DNA of 64,000 nucleotides from Symsagittifera roscoffensis. Lineage: Eukaryota; Xenacoelomorpha; Acoela; Convolutidae. This document shows, in pieces, positions 1 through 10,068 of this stretch; within the stretch, counting starts at the first letter, position 1; every line of letters begins with the position of its first letter. The notes under the pieces were generated by a model. It saw only the letters and a list, made by a program, of their open reading frames with translations, was not told the origin of the DNA and did not search any database. The translations under genes were made by a program, and so were the position numbers. Location of the stretch: the NCBI RefSeq assembly GCF_963678635.1, contig NC_087069.1:12344530-12408529 (forward strand), given 5' to 3'.

Positions 1-801
1 CTGTGGATATAATCAAGGGTTTTGGAAAGTTGGAGGAATAGTTCGAGTATAGTGTAGAAAATTAAAAAAATGTTACAAAAAATGATTAGGATTATTAGAA
101 AAGATTCAAGTATATCAAAAAGAAATATTATAAAGGTTTCAAGTATTGTAAAAAAATGTTTAAGATTTATGAGTATTTGAGTAACTGATTGAGAGAAGAG
201 CATTTAAGAAATGATCTCTTGGTCGAATATTTTTTGCTGTTTGAGGCGATTTTCTAGTGTGGTCGGATTATTTATTAGTTTTTTGACAAGTGGGTTGAGT
301 TCTGTAAAAAATTGTTGGGGGCAATTTTCATGGTGACTGGGAGGTCGTCTTTTTCTTTATTTTTGTTTGTCAAATGATCCGGGGTATGGTGAGATTTTTA
401 TACTTTAGGCTAATTAAAATGTTCATTTTGTTACTTTAGGCTAAGTTAACAAATTTGCTTTGGGGGTATTCGTGGTCTGAGTTGGGGAAATATTGTTGAT
501 CTTTGGGTTATTAGATAAGGGAGGGGTACGGTATTATGGTGATATTTATTTTAGTTGTCAAGTTGGAGTGGTTTGCTTATTTTTGACCTGGAGGTCGTAA
601 AGTTATAGTTATAGATGTGCCTGGAGTTCTATATGATTCGTCTAATTGGTCTTAGTTTGAGTTAGAGAAAGTGACGGATTGGATGAATCCTATTGGTCTA
701 TTTTGAACTAGAATTATTACGTACTTGTCAGCATGTTATTTTGAAAAATGTAAATGAAAAATGTTTCGGAGGTTTCAAGATTGTGAAGTATAATGTTAAA
801 A
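1..801. other. 3' flank of retroelement E1, no gene seen
   Basis: No open frame of useful length lies on the minus strand downstream of the E1 integrase, so there is no sign of an env-like third gene. The stretch is T/G-rich on the plus strand and holds short internal repeats (TTACTTTAGGCTAA occurs twice near 400-455; a GG(A)GGTCGT motif occurs near 340 and 590). It probably holds the 3' untranslated part of E1. The 3' LTR, if it exists, must lie here or left of the window; I could not match any of this to the region right of E1. Confidence 0.4.
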
Positions 802-2862
802 TTACTTTTGAAATTCCACTTTCTTTAAAATTTTAGATTGGGGGATGAATATTTTATAGTTTTTACGTGGTTGATTTCGGAGTCTTGTTGTTTTTCTATT
901 TTCTGATTTGTCGATTTGTTCTTGGGGTATTATTTGTTCGGTCATTTTTCTATTTTTTCTTTGTTTTGGGGATTCTTTATGGTTTTGTGTATTGTTTTTG
1001 GTGGCGGTTGGTTTTGTGTTTTGATTTTCGGTGGGGTTATCATTTTGTTCTGTGTTTTTCAGATGTGGTTCATTTTGAATAATTTTTAATCCTGTGAAAG
1101 AATATAATTGAGTTAATTCGCGGAGTGCGTATTCTTTTGGGTAATAAGGTAATAGGTTGTTTCGATGTTGAACGATTTCTTTTTTGTTTGAGTCGGTAAT
1201 TTTATATGTGACATCAGTGGGTTTTGCAATTATTTGGTATGGTCCTTTTCGAAGGGGTTGTAATTTTTTAGAAATTCCTTTTTGAGTATTAAAATTAGGT
1301 ATTAAAACAAATGTTCCAATTTTTAATTCGGAGGCTGGTGTAAAACGTGAATTGATTTGTTCATTAATGTTTTGTCTTTGTAATAACTTTTTTGTTATTT
1401 TTTGATAAATTTCATTGTGTTTTTTATCTCTATTTAGAATCCATTCGGTGTGTGTACCGGAGGCTAGTTTAAGAATTTGTGGGTGATGAAAATGATCTTC
1501 ATCGTGTGTATGTAAAGGTAGGTTATAACAAATTGAGTCTTTATTTGGTTGACAATAACCTTGTGCGTTTTTATGAGAATTTGCTGTAAACATTATTGGT
1601 TTGCGTGGCTTTTGGTTAAAAACCATTTCATATGGTGACATTCCTAAAGTTGTCGTTATTTGTGAATTATATGCTAAGGGAAATAATTTTACATCTGCTG
1701 ACCATTCGGTATATTTTGTATCATTTCCGTTGATGATACATCTAAGATATTCTTGTAATGAACGGTTCATACCTTCGACTAAGCCGTTTGTCCAAGGTGC
1801 ATGAGATGTACGTGGTTTGTGTTTAATGTTATATAAATGACATAGTGTGATAATTTCATTATTTATGAATTCTGTACCGTTGTCTGTAACTAAAATTTCT
1901 GGTAGTCCGAATTTTGCTATCCAGTGTTCATAGAGTGTTGTGTAAGCGTAATAAGCGTTACAATGTGGTACTGGGTTAAGTGCTACATAATGTGTAAATG
2001 CGTCAACAATTACCATAATGTACGAGTTTCCTTCTGATGAGGGTGAAATTGGTCCTTTAGTATCAAATGAGATACGATGATTAAAGTACAAACTTTGTCC
2101 TTTAAAATCTTGTTTTTGTGCTATTTGTTTTTGATTTGGGTAAGGTTTATTTAGTTGACATACTATACAGTCATTGCATAGTACTTTTATCCAAATTGGT
2201 GCATTTGGGAAGTAAAAATTTTGTATAAAATTTGAATATGTTTTTTCTGATCCAGAGTGTCCTTTAATATTTTGTGTATGTGAAATATTAAAAGCTATAA
2301 GAATCATACTTAAAGGGAGACATGGAACTGTAGATTCATTCAGGTTATACTCTAAAAGGTCTGTATTTTCGTTAATTGTTGTGTTGTTAAATTTGCGAAA
2401 GTATCGGAGGAGTGTTTTGTTTCCTAGAATGGTTGAATCTGCTTTGATAGGTTTAGTTTTATATTTGTGCCATGATTTCAGTTGTCTAATTATCGGGTCA
2501 AGATTTTGATATTGTTTCAGTGTTGAAATTGCAATCGTTTCTGTTGGAGGGAGAAAAATGTTCTCAATTTCTAATTTAGATAAAGGTATTGTATCAAGTG
2601 GGTCGTGGAGGTCAAAAACTTGATTTATTGTGTATTTTGAATCATTTGTTTGTGGTCCTGATAAATTTATTTTATCAGTTAAATCTTCTTTTTCAATTAG
2701 TGGAAAATGGTCTTTCTTAGGCGGGTGTTGTTTTGTTCGTTTTTGTTGGGTGTTATTTTTTATCCATTGAGAATATGGGATTGGTTTGAAAGTTGATGTT
2801 CCAAGTAAATCAACTTCATAATGATTATTTTGACAATCTAAATAAAGTGGGAATGTTGTAAA
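802..2862 (-). CDS. E1 integrase frame
   Basis: The frame is open from 2862 (stop just above, at 2863-2865) to its stop at 802; the first ATG is at 2307. It overlaps the end of the Gag-Pol ORF by 25 nt and is in the -1 frame to it, so integrase would be made by a -1 shift, or a one-base indel separates it from an originally continuous pol. An N-terminal HHCC zinc region is visible (H..., then CNDCIVCQ). The catalytic D,D-35-E core follows: D in SFDTKGP, D in TDNGTEF, E in NGLVEGMN. The C-terminal third is basic and N/T/K-rich. I saw no canonical slippery heptamer in the overlap, which favours an indel, but the overlap itself is clean. Confidence 0.85.
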   Translation of the reverse strand, partial: FTTFPLYLDCQNNHYEVDLLGTSTFKPIPYSQWIKNNTQQKRTKQHPPKKDHFPLIEKEDLTDKINLSGPQTNDSKYTINQVFDLHDPLDTIPLSKLEIENIFLPPTETIAISTLKQYQNLDPIIRQLKSWHKYKTKPIKADSTILGNKTLLRYFRKFNNTTINENTDLLEYNLNESTVPCLPLSMILIAFNISHTQNIKGHSGSEKTYSNFIQNFYFPNAPIWIKVLCNDCIVCQLNKPYPNQKQIAQKQDFKGQSLYFNHRISFDTKGPISPSSEGNSYIMVIVDAFTHYVALNPVPHCNAYYAYTTLYEHWIAKFGLPEILVTDNGTEFINNEIITLCHLYNIKHKPRTSHAPWTNGLVEGMNRSLQEYLRCIINGNDTKYTEWSADVKLFPLAYNSQITTTLGMSPYEMVFNQKPRKPIMFTANSHKNAQGYCQPNKDSICYNLPLHTHDEDHFHHPQILKLASGTHTEWILNRDKKHNEIYQKITKKLLQRQNINEQINSRFTPASELKIGTFVLIPNFNTQKGISKKLQPLRKGPYQIIAKPTDVTYKITDSNKKEIVQHRNNLLPYYPKEYALRELTQLYSFTGLKIIQNEPHLKNTEQNDNPTENQNTKPTATKNNTQNHKESPKQRKNRKMTEQIIPQEQIDKSENRKTTRLRNQPRKNYKIFIPQSKILKKVEFQK

Positions 2863-5800
2863 CTATTTATTTGTGATTGTTCAATATCAGTTTTTACTGC
2901 ATATTTGCATTCCAATCGGGGTGATGTTTCGTTTTCTGCAAGGTAGAATTTTATGTTTTTGGGTATTTCAACTGTTGTTTTTCGTGTAAGTAATTCAGGT
3001 GGTGTATTTCGACTTAAGGTGTCTGGTAATGCAAGATTTTTTCCTGCAGTCCAAACTATATGTAAGTTTGGAAATTTCATTAGAATTAGTTGAAATCTGT
3101 AAACTCGGTGGTTTGGGTTAGATTTTTGTGTAAAGAGAAAGATGATTGGTTTATGGTCTGTGAATAGAACTGTTGGATGTTTTGATCCAAGTATCAGAAA
3201 TTCATATTCTGTCAGTGTATATATTATGGCTGTACATTCTCTCATTAGAGTTGAGAGTCGTAGCTCTGCTTGAGTGAATAATCGAGAATTTGCTGATATG
3301 AGGTTCATTTTATTTGTACCATTATGTGATTGTAATAGTGCTGCACCGATGCCAAAGTTCGAAGCATCGCACATTGCATAAAATGGTTGATTTGAATCTG
3401 GAATTGTGTTTGAAATTTGTTCAGTTAAAAGTTTCTTTATTTCTTCAAATCGTGTTTGATGTTCTGTGTTCCATTCAAAATTATTTTGTTGTCTAAGGAT
3501 GTTATAAAATGGTCGTAGATATAATTGCATTTTATAAACATATTTACTCAAAAAGTTTAACATTCCAAGAAATTCTTGGATTTTCTTTTTATTTGTTGGT
3601 GGTTGAAGTTTTTGAATAGCGTCAATGCGTGATTTCAATGGAGTGATTGTTTTTCTTTCTATATTATGTCCTAAGAATTTAACTCTTGTCAAAAAGAAGT
3701 GTGATTTATCGGGGGCGGCCTTCAGATTTTCGTTCTGAAGTATTTGGTGATATTTTTCTAAAACATTGAACATCTCGTCTTTTGTTTGTGATTGCATAAA
3801 AACATCGTCTAAATAGGTGATTGCGTTTTTCTTGAGTATTAGTGGTCTAAAAATTTTGCTCATAAAAGCTGAAAATGCTGCTGGTCCTATGGATATTCCA
3901 TAGAATAAGCGGTTGAATTCATATTGTTGGTTTCCGATAACAAATTGTGTTAAACGTCGTGATTGTTCATCTAGTGGCATTTGATTGTATGCACTATTCA
4001 TATCGGCGGTTGTAAAGTATTTGCCGTTTATTTTTGTTAAAATAACTTGTATTGGTTCAATGGGCCAATTACATTTTGATTCATCTATGAGTGAATTGAG
4101 GTATCTAGCATCGAGAACGATTTTTAATGATTCTCCTTTAGCTAGAATGATAACGGGGTTGATAAATGTGTTGCCTTTTGGTTGTTCTTCTTTATTAACT
4201 GGTGATATAATGTTGTATTGTTCTAATATATCGAGTAATCTGTTCACTTTATCATGTAAGTGAATTGGTACTTTACTTGCTCTCTGTTTTTTGAAAACTG
4301 CGTCTGGTTTTAACGGGAGATGTAGTGATGAACTGATTTTTCCAACATCGAATTTTGATGTTGCATAGACTGATGAATATTCAATTAGCTGTTTGGCTAA
4401 CTTTTCGAATTCGTCTTGTGTTATTTGTGAATGTTGGAAATTAAACATTGTTAAAAATTTCTGTTGGTCCTCTGTGTAGTTACTTATGTTGAATGTAGGT
4501 TTGAAATATGGAGTTTTTGTGAAATAATCCGTATTTCTGTTTTCGTTACTTATTATATTATTTATAGATAATTCTTCATTAAGAATTGTAGATTGGCAAA
4601 TATCTAGTAGTTGGAGTATATTATTTACGCGATAGGCTTTTTCGTGTATTGGTGATATTGTAGCGTTGGTTTCACAATATCCTAAAAGTCCTAAAGGTAA
4701 TGTTACTTGGTAAGGTGTGTTGTTATAGACATGTAAGGAAATGATATCTGAATTCGAATTTTTCAAATATTTTATGGATGAGATTGTGATTTTGAAAAAT
4801 TTGTGAATAGGTTTGAATTCAAATTCTGACATATAAAATTTTTGTTTGTTTTGTTCTTTATCATATTGGTGAACTTGTTTGATTGAAAAATTATAGATAT
4901 TTCCTGATAGTGGTTTTAGGTGTTTTCTTTGTTGGTTAAATATCGGGTAGAATTTTGAAAAGAATGGTGGTTGTTTATTTAATCTTTGAAAAAATGTTAA
5001 GGATGTTTCTTTTGTTTTTGTATATTTATCTTTGATTAATATTTTACTATTTAGCATGTTAATTGTTGGTATATACTTCGAAATAAATGGTATTCCAATG
5101 ATATTATATTTAATGTCAGTGATATGGAATATTTGTTTAAATGGCTTATTTAAAATTTTGCTTTGTTCCATTGTTCTGGTGGGGAGGAGAAATAATTGGA
5201 TTTTTCCGTAGTTTATCAATGTTGATCCTTGTGCTGTTGCTAACTTACTGGAGGTTTCAAGAGGTTTTAGCTTTGGGTGTAAAGTTTTTATTTCATTCCA
5301 TGTGGGGATGTTTATTATGTTTGATTCTGCTCCTGAATCAATTAAAAAATCTATTTCAAGGTCTGGTGGTTGAAATTCTTTATTTCTTGGGCTTTCTAAG
5401 AGAAATGGTATTGTCCAAATTTTTTCTTTGGGTTGTTCTTTTTGTATATTTTGATAAATGTGGTTTGTATTCAAGCATTTTGTTTTGGTATTTTTATTGG
5501 TTTGATCTGTAGTGTTAATCTCGTTTGTTTCTTGCGTCGTTGGTGTGGAATTTATGGGTGTAGTGTAATAATTTTGAAGAAATTCTGATTGATTTTCATA
5601 TATGTGTGATGGAAAGGGTTGTTCATATATGACAGATTCATAGTCATTTTCGACTTTTATCATATTGATAGAAAGAGTGTTTTCAGTATCACTTTCTGAA
5701 TCTGATGATGTACAGTTTATTTGATTGAGTTGTAACGTATCAGTTACTGTGTCATCAATACCTGGAGGGTCTGATGTTGTTTCTGGGTTAGATTGTACTT

Positions 5801-8800
5801 GATTGATTTGTCTTTGATGTTTAGGTGTACTACTTCTGTGGCGATTATTAGAATTATTATAGTTATTATGATTCCGGTGTGGTGATTGGGAATAATTTCT
5901 ATAACGATTATTATAACTTGGGTGTCGATTTTGTGAATTATTTCGCGATCTGTTTTGGTAATTATTGTTTGGTCTGTTATAGTTCGATCTATTATATGAG
6001 TTATTCCTTGATTGATTGTTCGGGTAATTTTGGTTTCGGTTGTTTGAATAACTTCTATTTCGATTATAGGAGTAGTTTCTATTCCTATTGTATGATGAAT
6101 TTCGTGATTGGTTGTTTGGATAGTAGTTATTTCTTGATTGGGAATTAGATCTAGAAACAAATCGTTGTGTATTTGAATTTGATCTGGAGTAGTTATTTCG
6201 ACTATTTGGTCTATTGTAGTGATTTTGTGATGAATTATTCGTGTTTCTTCGTTCTGGTGATCTTCCTCTATAACTTGAGTTATATGGTGATTGATTTCTT
6301 GTATAATTTGTATTGTTCGGGAGTGGTTTTCCTGAACTGTTGTTGCTGTGGACTGTTTTGTTCGGTAGATTTTGATCTTTTTTCATGTATTGATAGAATG
6401 ATTTATTTGGTTCTTTATATTTTTGAGGTTTATTTTGATTGTCTTGCTGTTTTTGTCTACATTCAGAAATACTGTGTCCGTATCGTCGGCAATAATTACA
6501 CCATTTTTTGAAAGATGGTTTGCCTTTAAAGTTCGGGTTCTTTTCGTAAATATTGAGTATTTCAGTGATTTTTTCAACGAGGTCTGTCTCTGATTCCTGT
6601 ATATTATTAATATTAGTGGGAGTCGTTTCAATTCTATTAACGTATTGTAATTTGAGATTTTCCGCTTCTTCTAATTTCATCGTGATTTCTGCTTGTTCTA
6701 ATTTGTCTACTAGTTTTCGAAAATCTAAATCGGGTTCTCGAATTGAAGAAGGATGGGATGCTCTCTTTTTTATTGCTATTTTCCTTAATTGTGGTGTTAA
6801 GGTCATCATTAAGATTTCTGTCATCTTTGTGTTTTTATAGTCATGTGTATTTAATGAATATGCTTTTCGAACTAGTGTTTCGATTCGTACTGCTATTTGC
6901 TTGATGGTTTCGTTTGGTAATCTGCGAATTTCATTACATAAAACTCTTTGTTGTTGTTTGTTTCTTTCGGAGTCAAACATTTTTGAAAATTCTTGTGTAA
7001 ACCTTTTCCAGTTTGATTTTATTTCTAGAGGTAGTACTGAAAACCATTTTTGGGCTGCGCCATCTAAGGTTGTTTGTATTAACGCTGTGCGTCGATGTAT
7101 CCAATTTTGATGTAGTGGCGTATTAATTGGCTCAGGTCCAATATTTAAAATCAGGTTTGCTGTTACTGCATTTAAATAATCTTCTACAGAGTATTCAGGG
7201 TCTGTTCCTGTGAAAACCATTAAAGGTTTGTTTGATGTTATTGATGATCCACCCATAAGGTATGGATTCATTGTCATTTGTAATGATTCTGCTGCATTTG
7301 GCATTTGAGAAAAATTCGAAAGTTGGTTTCTTGTTATTTCATGTTGTTGGAGATAATATGGGAGTGGTATTTCATTTTGCATTTGTGATGCTTGATACGA
7401 GTGTGCAGTCATTGGATTTTGTTGTTGAATTGGTTGAAAAGATTGTGTATTAATTAGATTTTGTTGTTGAATTGGTTGTTGATGTTGTGCATCTATTGGT
7501 TGTGGAGAAAAATTTCTATGATTTGTACGTGTTCTCTGTATTCCTTGTCTACGATATTCTTGAGTATTTGGTGCAAATATATCTGGTTGTAAGAAATCAT
7601 CATCTGAGGATAAATAATCCATTTGATAAGATGTTTGTTTTTTATTTTTATTTTGTTGAAAAAATGGGTAATTTTCACTGTGATCCTGTGGAGGATTTGT
7701 TTGGAAATTTATTGAATTAGGTTGGGTCATTGGGTTATCCCAATTTCGAGATCTTGTATATTGGTTAAAATTTCTTTGTGGTTGGTTATATGTTTTTGAT
7801 GGATGTGTATAATTATAATTATGGTCTGCAAAGTTGTTTCTAGTGAATGTTTTGCGTGTTTTTGATGGTATTGTCATGGGTCTGTATGTTTGGTAATCCA
7901 TATGTGAATATTTAGGGGCAACCGAAGGTTTAACGGTTGATTGTAAGGTTACCTGTGTTTGTGAAGGATTTGTATTTCTTGGTGTTGTTAAATTTGGGCG
8001 TATTGGTGAAATACTTTGTTGTGTAGTTGTTGTGTGTACAATTTCTTCATTTATGAAGTGTGATGGTGTCTGGATATCTTGTTGAGTAAGATTCCTAGTT
8101 CCATTGAGGTTTTCATTGTGTATAACTGTAGAGTTTAAACTATTATTTTGTGTATCGGGTAAAAATGTATTATAGTTTAATGGTGTTGCATCAATGGTTA
8201 ATGGTATTACTTTTACATAATCTCTTATGTAAGATATCGTACTTATTGCTTGACTTGAGATTGATTGTGGGAAGCTTATAAATGCGGGATGAGACCATTC
8301 GGGGTCCCAAACATAATCTGATTGTTCTGTGATAGCGGTATCATCGTTCGAGTTTTGGGGTCTAAAATTTTTTCTTGCTTGTGCAATTAAATCGATATTG
8401 TGTGTGAAATAATCTATGATGAACCATGCCAAAATTTTTTGTAGATCGTGTTTTGTATGTTGTGAAACGTCGTCTTTTGTGAAATTTTCTTTAATGATGT
8501 TTAAATAACTAGAGAGTAGTGTGATTTCATGTCGTACTCTTAAATGTTTAGATGTTTCTGTCGGTGAGACATTTGTTATTGGGATTTCGTTTTCTAATAT
8601 CGAAATATAACTATATATTATTGCGAAAACTTCATTGGTGAATATGGAGTTTGCTCTTTGTGAGTTATGATATTGGATGCTTTTTATATATTCTGAAAAA
8701 ACTTTTGAAAATTCTAAATCAAGATCGTCTGTTTGAATTGTATATTTTCTATTATTATGGTTTGGTGAGGTGAATTCTATGGAATAGATTCCATACTGTT

Positions 8801-9023
8801 GTGTTATGTTGCATATATCTTTTAAGTAGTGATCTATGATTTGTCTTTTGATTTTTACATCGGGGAACTCTGTTTTACATGGACTGATTCCGGGTTCAAA
8901 TAAATTTACGAGTAAATTTTGACAAAATATGTGTTGTCCTCTATCAGTATCTGCGTCTACTATAAAAGGAAAGATTTCATCATCATCTGGAGTTTCTTCA
9001 CCTGGAGTGTGCGTTGAGCTCAT
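2838..9023 (-). CDS. E1 Gag-protease-RT-RNase H polyprotein (2061 aa)
   Basis: One uninterrupted frame. Residues 1 to about 600 form a long leader, Q/N-rich from about 330 on. A retrotransposon Gag domain follows (about 620-800, with AAQKWFSVLP). A CX2CX4HX4C zinc knuckle (CNYCRRYGHSISEC) lies near 845. A 180-residue tract built of N, R, S and Y runs from about 890 to 1070. The aspartic protease motif LIDSGAES is near 1228, RT with YLDD near 1737, and RNase H (CDASNFGIGAAL near 1887, TDHKP near 1956) completes it. The protein ends shortly after RNase H, and integrase lies in the next frame. The ATG lies inside the upstream 155-aa ORF and in the +1 frame to it, so expression needs reinitiation or +1 shifting. 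Confidence 0.92.
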   Translation of the reverse strand: MSSTHTPGEETPDDDEIFPFIVDADTDRGQHIFCQNLLVNLFEPGISPCKTEFPDVKIKRQIIDHYLKDICNITQQYGIYSIEFTSPNHNNRKYTIQTDDLDLEFSKVFSEYIKSIQYHNSQRANSIFTNEVFAIIYSYISILENEIPITNVSPTETSKHLRVRHEITLLSSYLNIIKENFTKDDVSQHTKHDLQKILAWFIIDYFTHNIDLIAQARKNFRPQNSNDDTAITEQSDYVWDPEWSHPAFISFPQSISSQAISTISYIRDYVKVIPLTIDATPLNYNTFLPDTQNNSLNSTVIHNENLNGTRNLTQQDIQTPSHFINEEIVHTTTTQQSISPIRPNLTTPRNTNPSQTQVTLQSTVKPSVAPKYSHMDYQTYRPMTIPSKTRKTFTRNNFADHNYNYTHPSKTYNQPQRNFNQYTRSRNWDNPMTQPNSINFQTNPPQDHSENYPFFQQNKNKKQTSYQMDYLSSDDDFLQPDIFAPNTQEYRRQGIQRTRTNHRNFSPQPIDAQHQQPIQQQNLINTQSFQPIQQQNPMTAHSYQASQMQNEIPLPYYLQQHEITRNQLSNFSQMPNAAESLQMTMNPYLMGGSSITSNKPLMVFTGTDPEYSVEDYLNAVTANLILNIGPEPINTPLHQNWIHRRTALIQTTLDGAAQKWFSVLPLEIKSNWKRFTQEFSKMFDSERNKQQQRVLCNEIRRLPNETIKQIAVRIETLVRKAYSLNTHDYKNTKMTEILMMTLTPQLRKIAIKKRASHPSSIREPDLDFRKLVDKLEQAEITMKLEEAENLKLQYVNRIETTPTNINNIQESETDLVEKITEILNIYEKNPNFKGKPSFKKWCNYCRRYGHSISECRQKQQDNQNKPQKYKEPNKSFYQYMKKDQNLPNKTVHSNNSSGKPLPNNTNYTRNQSPYNSSYRGRSPERRNTNNSSQNHYNRPNSRNNYSRSNSNTQRFVSRSNSQSRNNYYPNNQSRNSSYNRNRNYSYNRNRSYSNNRNQNYPNNQSRNNSYNRSNYNRPNNNYQNRSRNNSQNRHPSYNNRYRNYSQSPHRNHNNYNNSNNRHRSSTPKHQRQINQVQSNPETTSDPPGIDDTVTDTLQLNQINCTSSDSESDTENTLSINMIKVENDYESVIYEQPFPSHIYENQSEFLQNYYTTPINSTPTTQETNEINTTDQTNKNTKTKCLNTNHIYQNIQKEQPKEKIWTIPFLLESPRNKEFQPPDLEIDFLIDSGAESNIINIPTWNEIKTLHPKLKPLETSSKLATAQGSTLINYGKIQLFLLPTRTMEQSKILNKPFKQIFHITDIKYNIIGIPFISKYIPTINMLNSKILIKDKYTKTKETSLTFFQRLNKQPPFFSKFYPIFNQQRKHLKPLSGNIYNFSIKQVHQYDKEQNKQKFYMSEFEFKPIHKFFKITISSIKYLKNSNSDIISLHVYNNTPYQVTLPLGLLGYCETNATISPIHEKAYRVNNILQLLDICQSTILNEELSINNIISNENRNTDYFTKTPYFKPTFNISNYTEDQQKFLTMFNFQHSQITQDEFEKLAKQLIEYSSVYATSKFDVGKISSSLHLPLKPDAVFKKQRASKVPIHLHDKVNRLLDILEQYNIISPVNKEEQPKGNTFINPVIILAKGESLKIVLDARYLNSLIDESKCNWPIEPIQVILTKINGKYFTTADMNSAYNQMPLDEQSRRLTQFVIGNQQYEFNRLFYGISIGPAAFSAFMSKIFRPLILKKNAITYLDDVFMQSQTKDEMFNVLEKYHQILQNENLKAAPDKSHFFLTRVKFLGHNIERKTITPLKSRIDAIQKLQPPTNKKKIQEFLGMLNFLSKYVYKMQLYLRPFYNILRQQNNFEWNTEHQTRFEEIKKLLTEQISNTIPDSNQPFYAMCDASNFGIGAALLQSHNGTNKMNLISANSRLFTQAELRLSTLMRECTAIIYTLTEYEFLILGSKHPTVLFTDHKPIIFLFTQKSNPNHRVYRFQLILMKFPNLHIVWTAGKNLALPDTLSRNTPPELLTRKTTVEIPKNIKFYLAENETSPRLECKYAVKTDIEQSQINSLQHSHFI

Positions 9024-9465
9024 TTTTTCGTTCGATGACTGTTAATATGTAATTATTAATGTGTCGAATTGGTTGATTCCAATTGTATAAATGTACTGGT
9101 TTGTGTTTATACTGCTTTTTTATTCTTCTTTTTCCTCTTTTTGATGAATTTGAAGTTGTTTCTGAGTCAGAAAAATATAATTGATCGTGAAGTGGGTAAT
9201 TTTTATCTATTGATTCTTTTAGTTTGTAAAGTTCGTCTAAACTGTTGGTTTCTGATTCTGAAAATGCGTTTCGATTTTTTGAAAATCTTTTTCGTGTTAT
9301 TTGTCTTTGTTTAGTTATTATTTTTCTCTTTAGTGTTTGTCGTTTTGTTCGAATGTATCCAACTGTTTGTGTATGAGGTGTGATTACAAGGTCGTATTTT
9401 TTGTTTTCTATTTCACAATTGTGTAAAACGATTGTTTGTTTATTTCCTAGGTTTTTAAATGACAT
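8998..9465 (-). CDS. E1 small basic ORF upstream of Gag (155 aa)
   Basis: This ORF precedes and overlaps Gag-Pol by 26 nt; its stop lies just inside the Gag reading frame. The protein is rich in K and R (RTKRQTLKRKIITKQRQ and KRGKRRIKKQYKHK) and also has two serine/acidic patches (FSESETNS, FSDSETTSNSS). It has no domain I recognise. Its place and overlap suggest a retroelement leader or accessory protein, or the amino-terminal part of Gag made by frameshifting. An extra ORF before Gag is unusual in Ty3/gypsy elements. A chance ORF is unlikely given its length and the tight overlap. Confidence 0.6.
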   Translation of the reverse strand: MSFKNLGNKQTIVLHNCEIENKKYDLVITPHTQTVGYIRTKRQTLKRKIITKQRQITRKRFSKNRNAFSESETNSLDELYKLKESIDKNYPLHDQLYFSDSETTSNSSKRGKRRIKKQYKHKPVHLYNWNQPIRHINNYILTVIERKNELNAHSR

Positions 9466-9571
9466 AAGGTTTAGGATGACGGATGCAAAAGGTTGTTAAG
9501 TGGTTTCTATTTTTCTTAAACTGTTAGTTCTTACGATTTTTTGGTTAGCTTAACCTGGGTCTGTTTGTTCA

Positions 9572-9935
9572 GGGTTGGAGAGAAAAGTATATCGATTCCG
9601 AAGAATGATTTTTTACTTTCTCGTGGCTAGTATAAGTTAAGGTGTTAACTTACTTAATCTTACTTAGGGGTAGTGATTGTGTTCAAGGGTTGGAGAATAG
9701 TAAATCGATCCACAAGGTTCAGGTATAATTAGAACGCGAGTAGTTCGTTAGATACTATTTTAAACTTACTAAGTCTAAGATTTATCCTGGGTCTGGTAAG
9801 AGGGGGGGTCAAGTGAAGGATGAATAACCGAAGTTCTTCACTATTTATCCTAATTTGAATGATTAGTTTTGTTTAAAAATTTCTATTAGTCTTAGGTCTT
9901 TAGAAAGGGTTGGGTAGTGAATCGACGTTTGAGGT
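9572..9935. repeat. Degenerate repeats in the E1 5' leader
   Basis: The block GGGTTGGAGA...AAATCGATCC recurs near 9579, 9685 and 9904 with decreasing similarity, and CTGGGTCTG recurs near 9550 and 9784. They lie just upstream of the first E1 ORF, where an LTR, primer site and packaging signals would be expected. I cannot tell whether this is LTR or leader sequence. Confidence 0.5.
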
Positions 9936-9983
9936 CGTTAGACACTAATTAAGTGGGTGGGGGAGAACAAAGTTGTTCTGTTT

Positions 9984-10068
9984 GATCCAAGGATAAGCCT
10001 TGATGATCAAATTTAAAATTTAATTAAGTAGAAAATGATTTAAGATCCAAGGATAAGCCTTGATGATC
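9984..10068. repeat. 25-bp hairpin motif duplicated at 60-bp spacing
   Basis: Two identical 25-bp copies (9984-10008 and 10044-10068) each contain the inverted repeat AAGG-ATAAG-CCTT flanked by GATC at both ends. The AT-rich spacer also looks partly duplicated. They lie in the presumed untranslated leader of E1. Confidence 0.7.

Larger units (their letters stand above)
802..9465 (-). mobile_element. Ty3/gypsy-type LTR retrotransposon E1 (coding body)
   Basis: Three overlapping minus-strand frames give the order basic ORF, Gag, protease, RT, RNase H, integrase. This RT-RH-IN order is that of Ty3/gypsy elements. The coding body is about 8.7 kb with long intact frames, so it looks young or only lightly damaged. 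I found no confident LTR pair: the 5' side (9466 to about 10400) contains repeats but no copy of anything in 1-801, and the left end may lie outside the window. It sits on the same strand as, and downstream of, the P-loop gene at 11352-15047, so it may lie inside that gene's next intron. Confidence 0.85.

Noticed and set aside
1-801. env-like gene downstream of the E1 integrase
   Set aside because: No minus-strand frame of sufficient length, no signal peptide or membrane segment.
867-1082. Plus-strand ORF opposite the E1 integrase
   Set aside because: Low-complexity Phe/Val/Leu shadow of the A/C-rich antisense coding strand; no domain.
5744-6160. Second minus-strand ORF inside E1 Gag-Pol
   Set aside because: An I/T/E/H-rich out-of-frame reading of the Asn/Arg/Ser tract; no independent start context.
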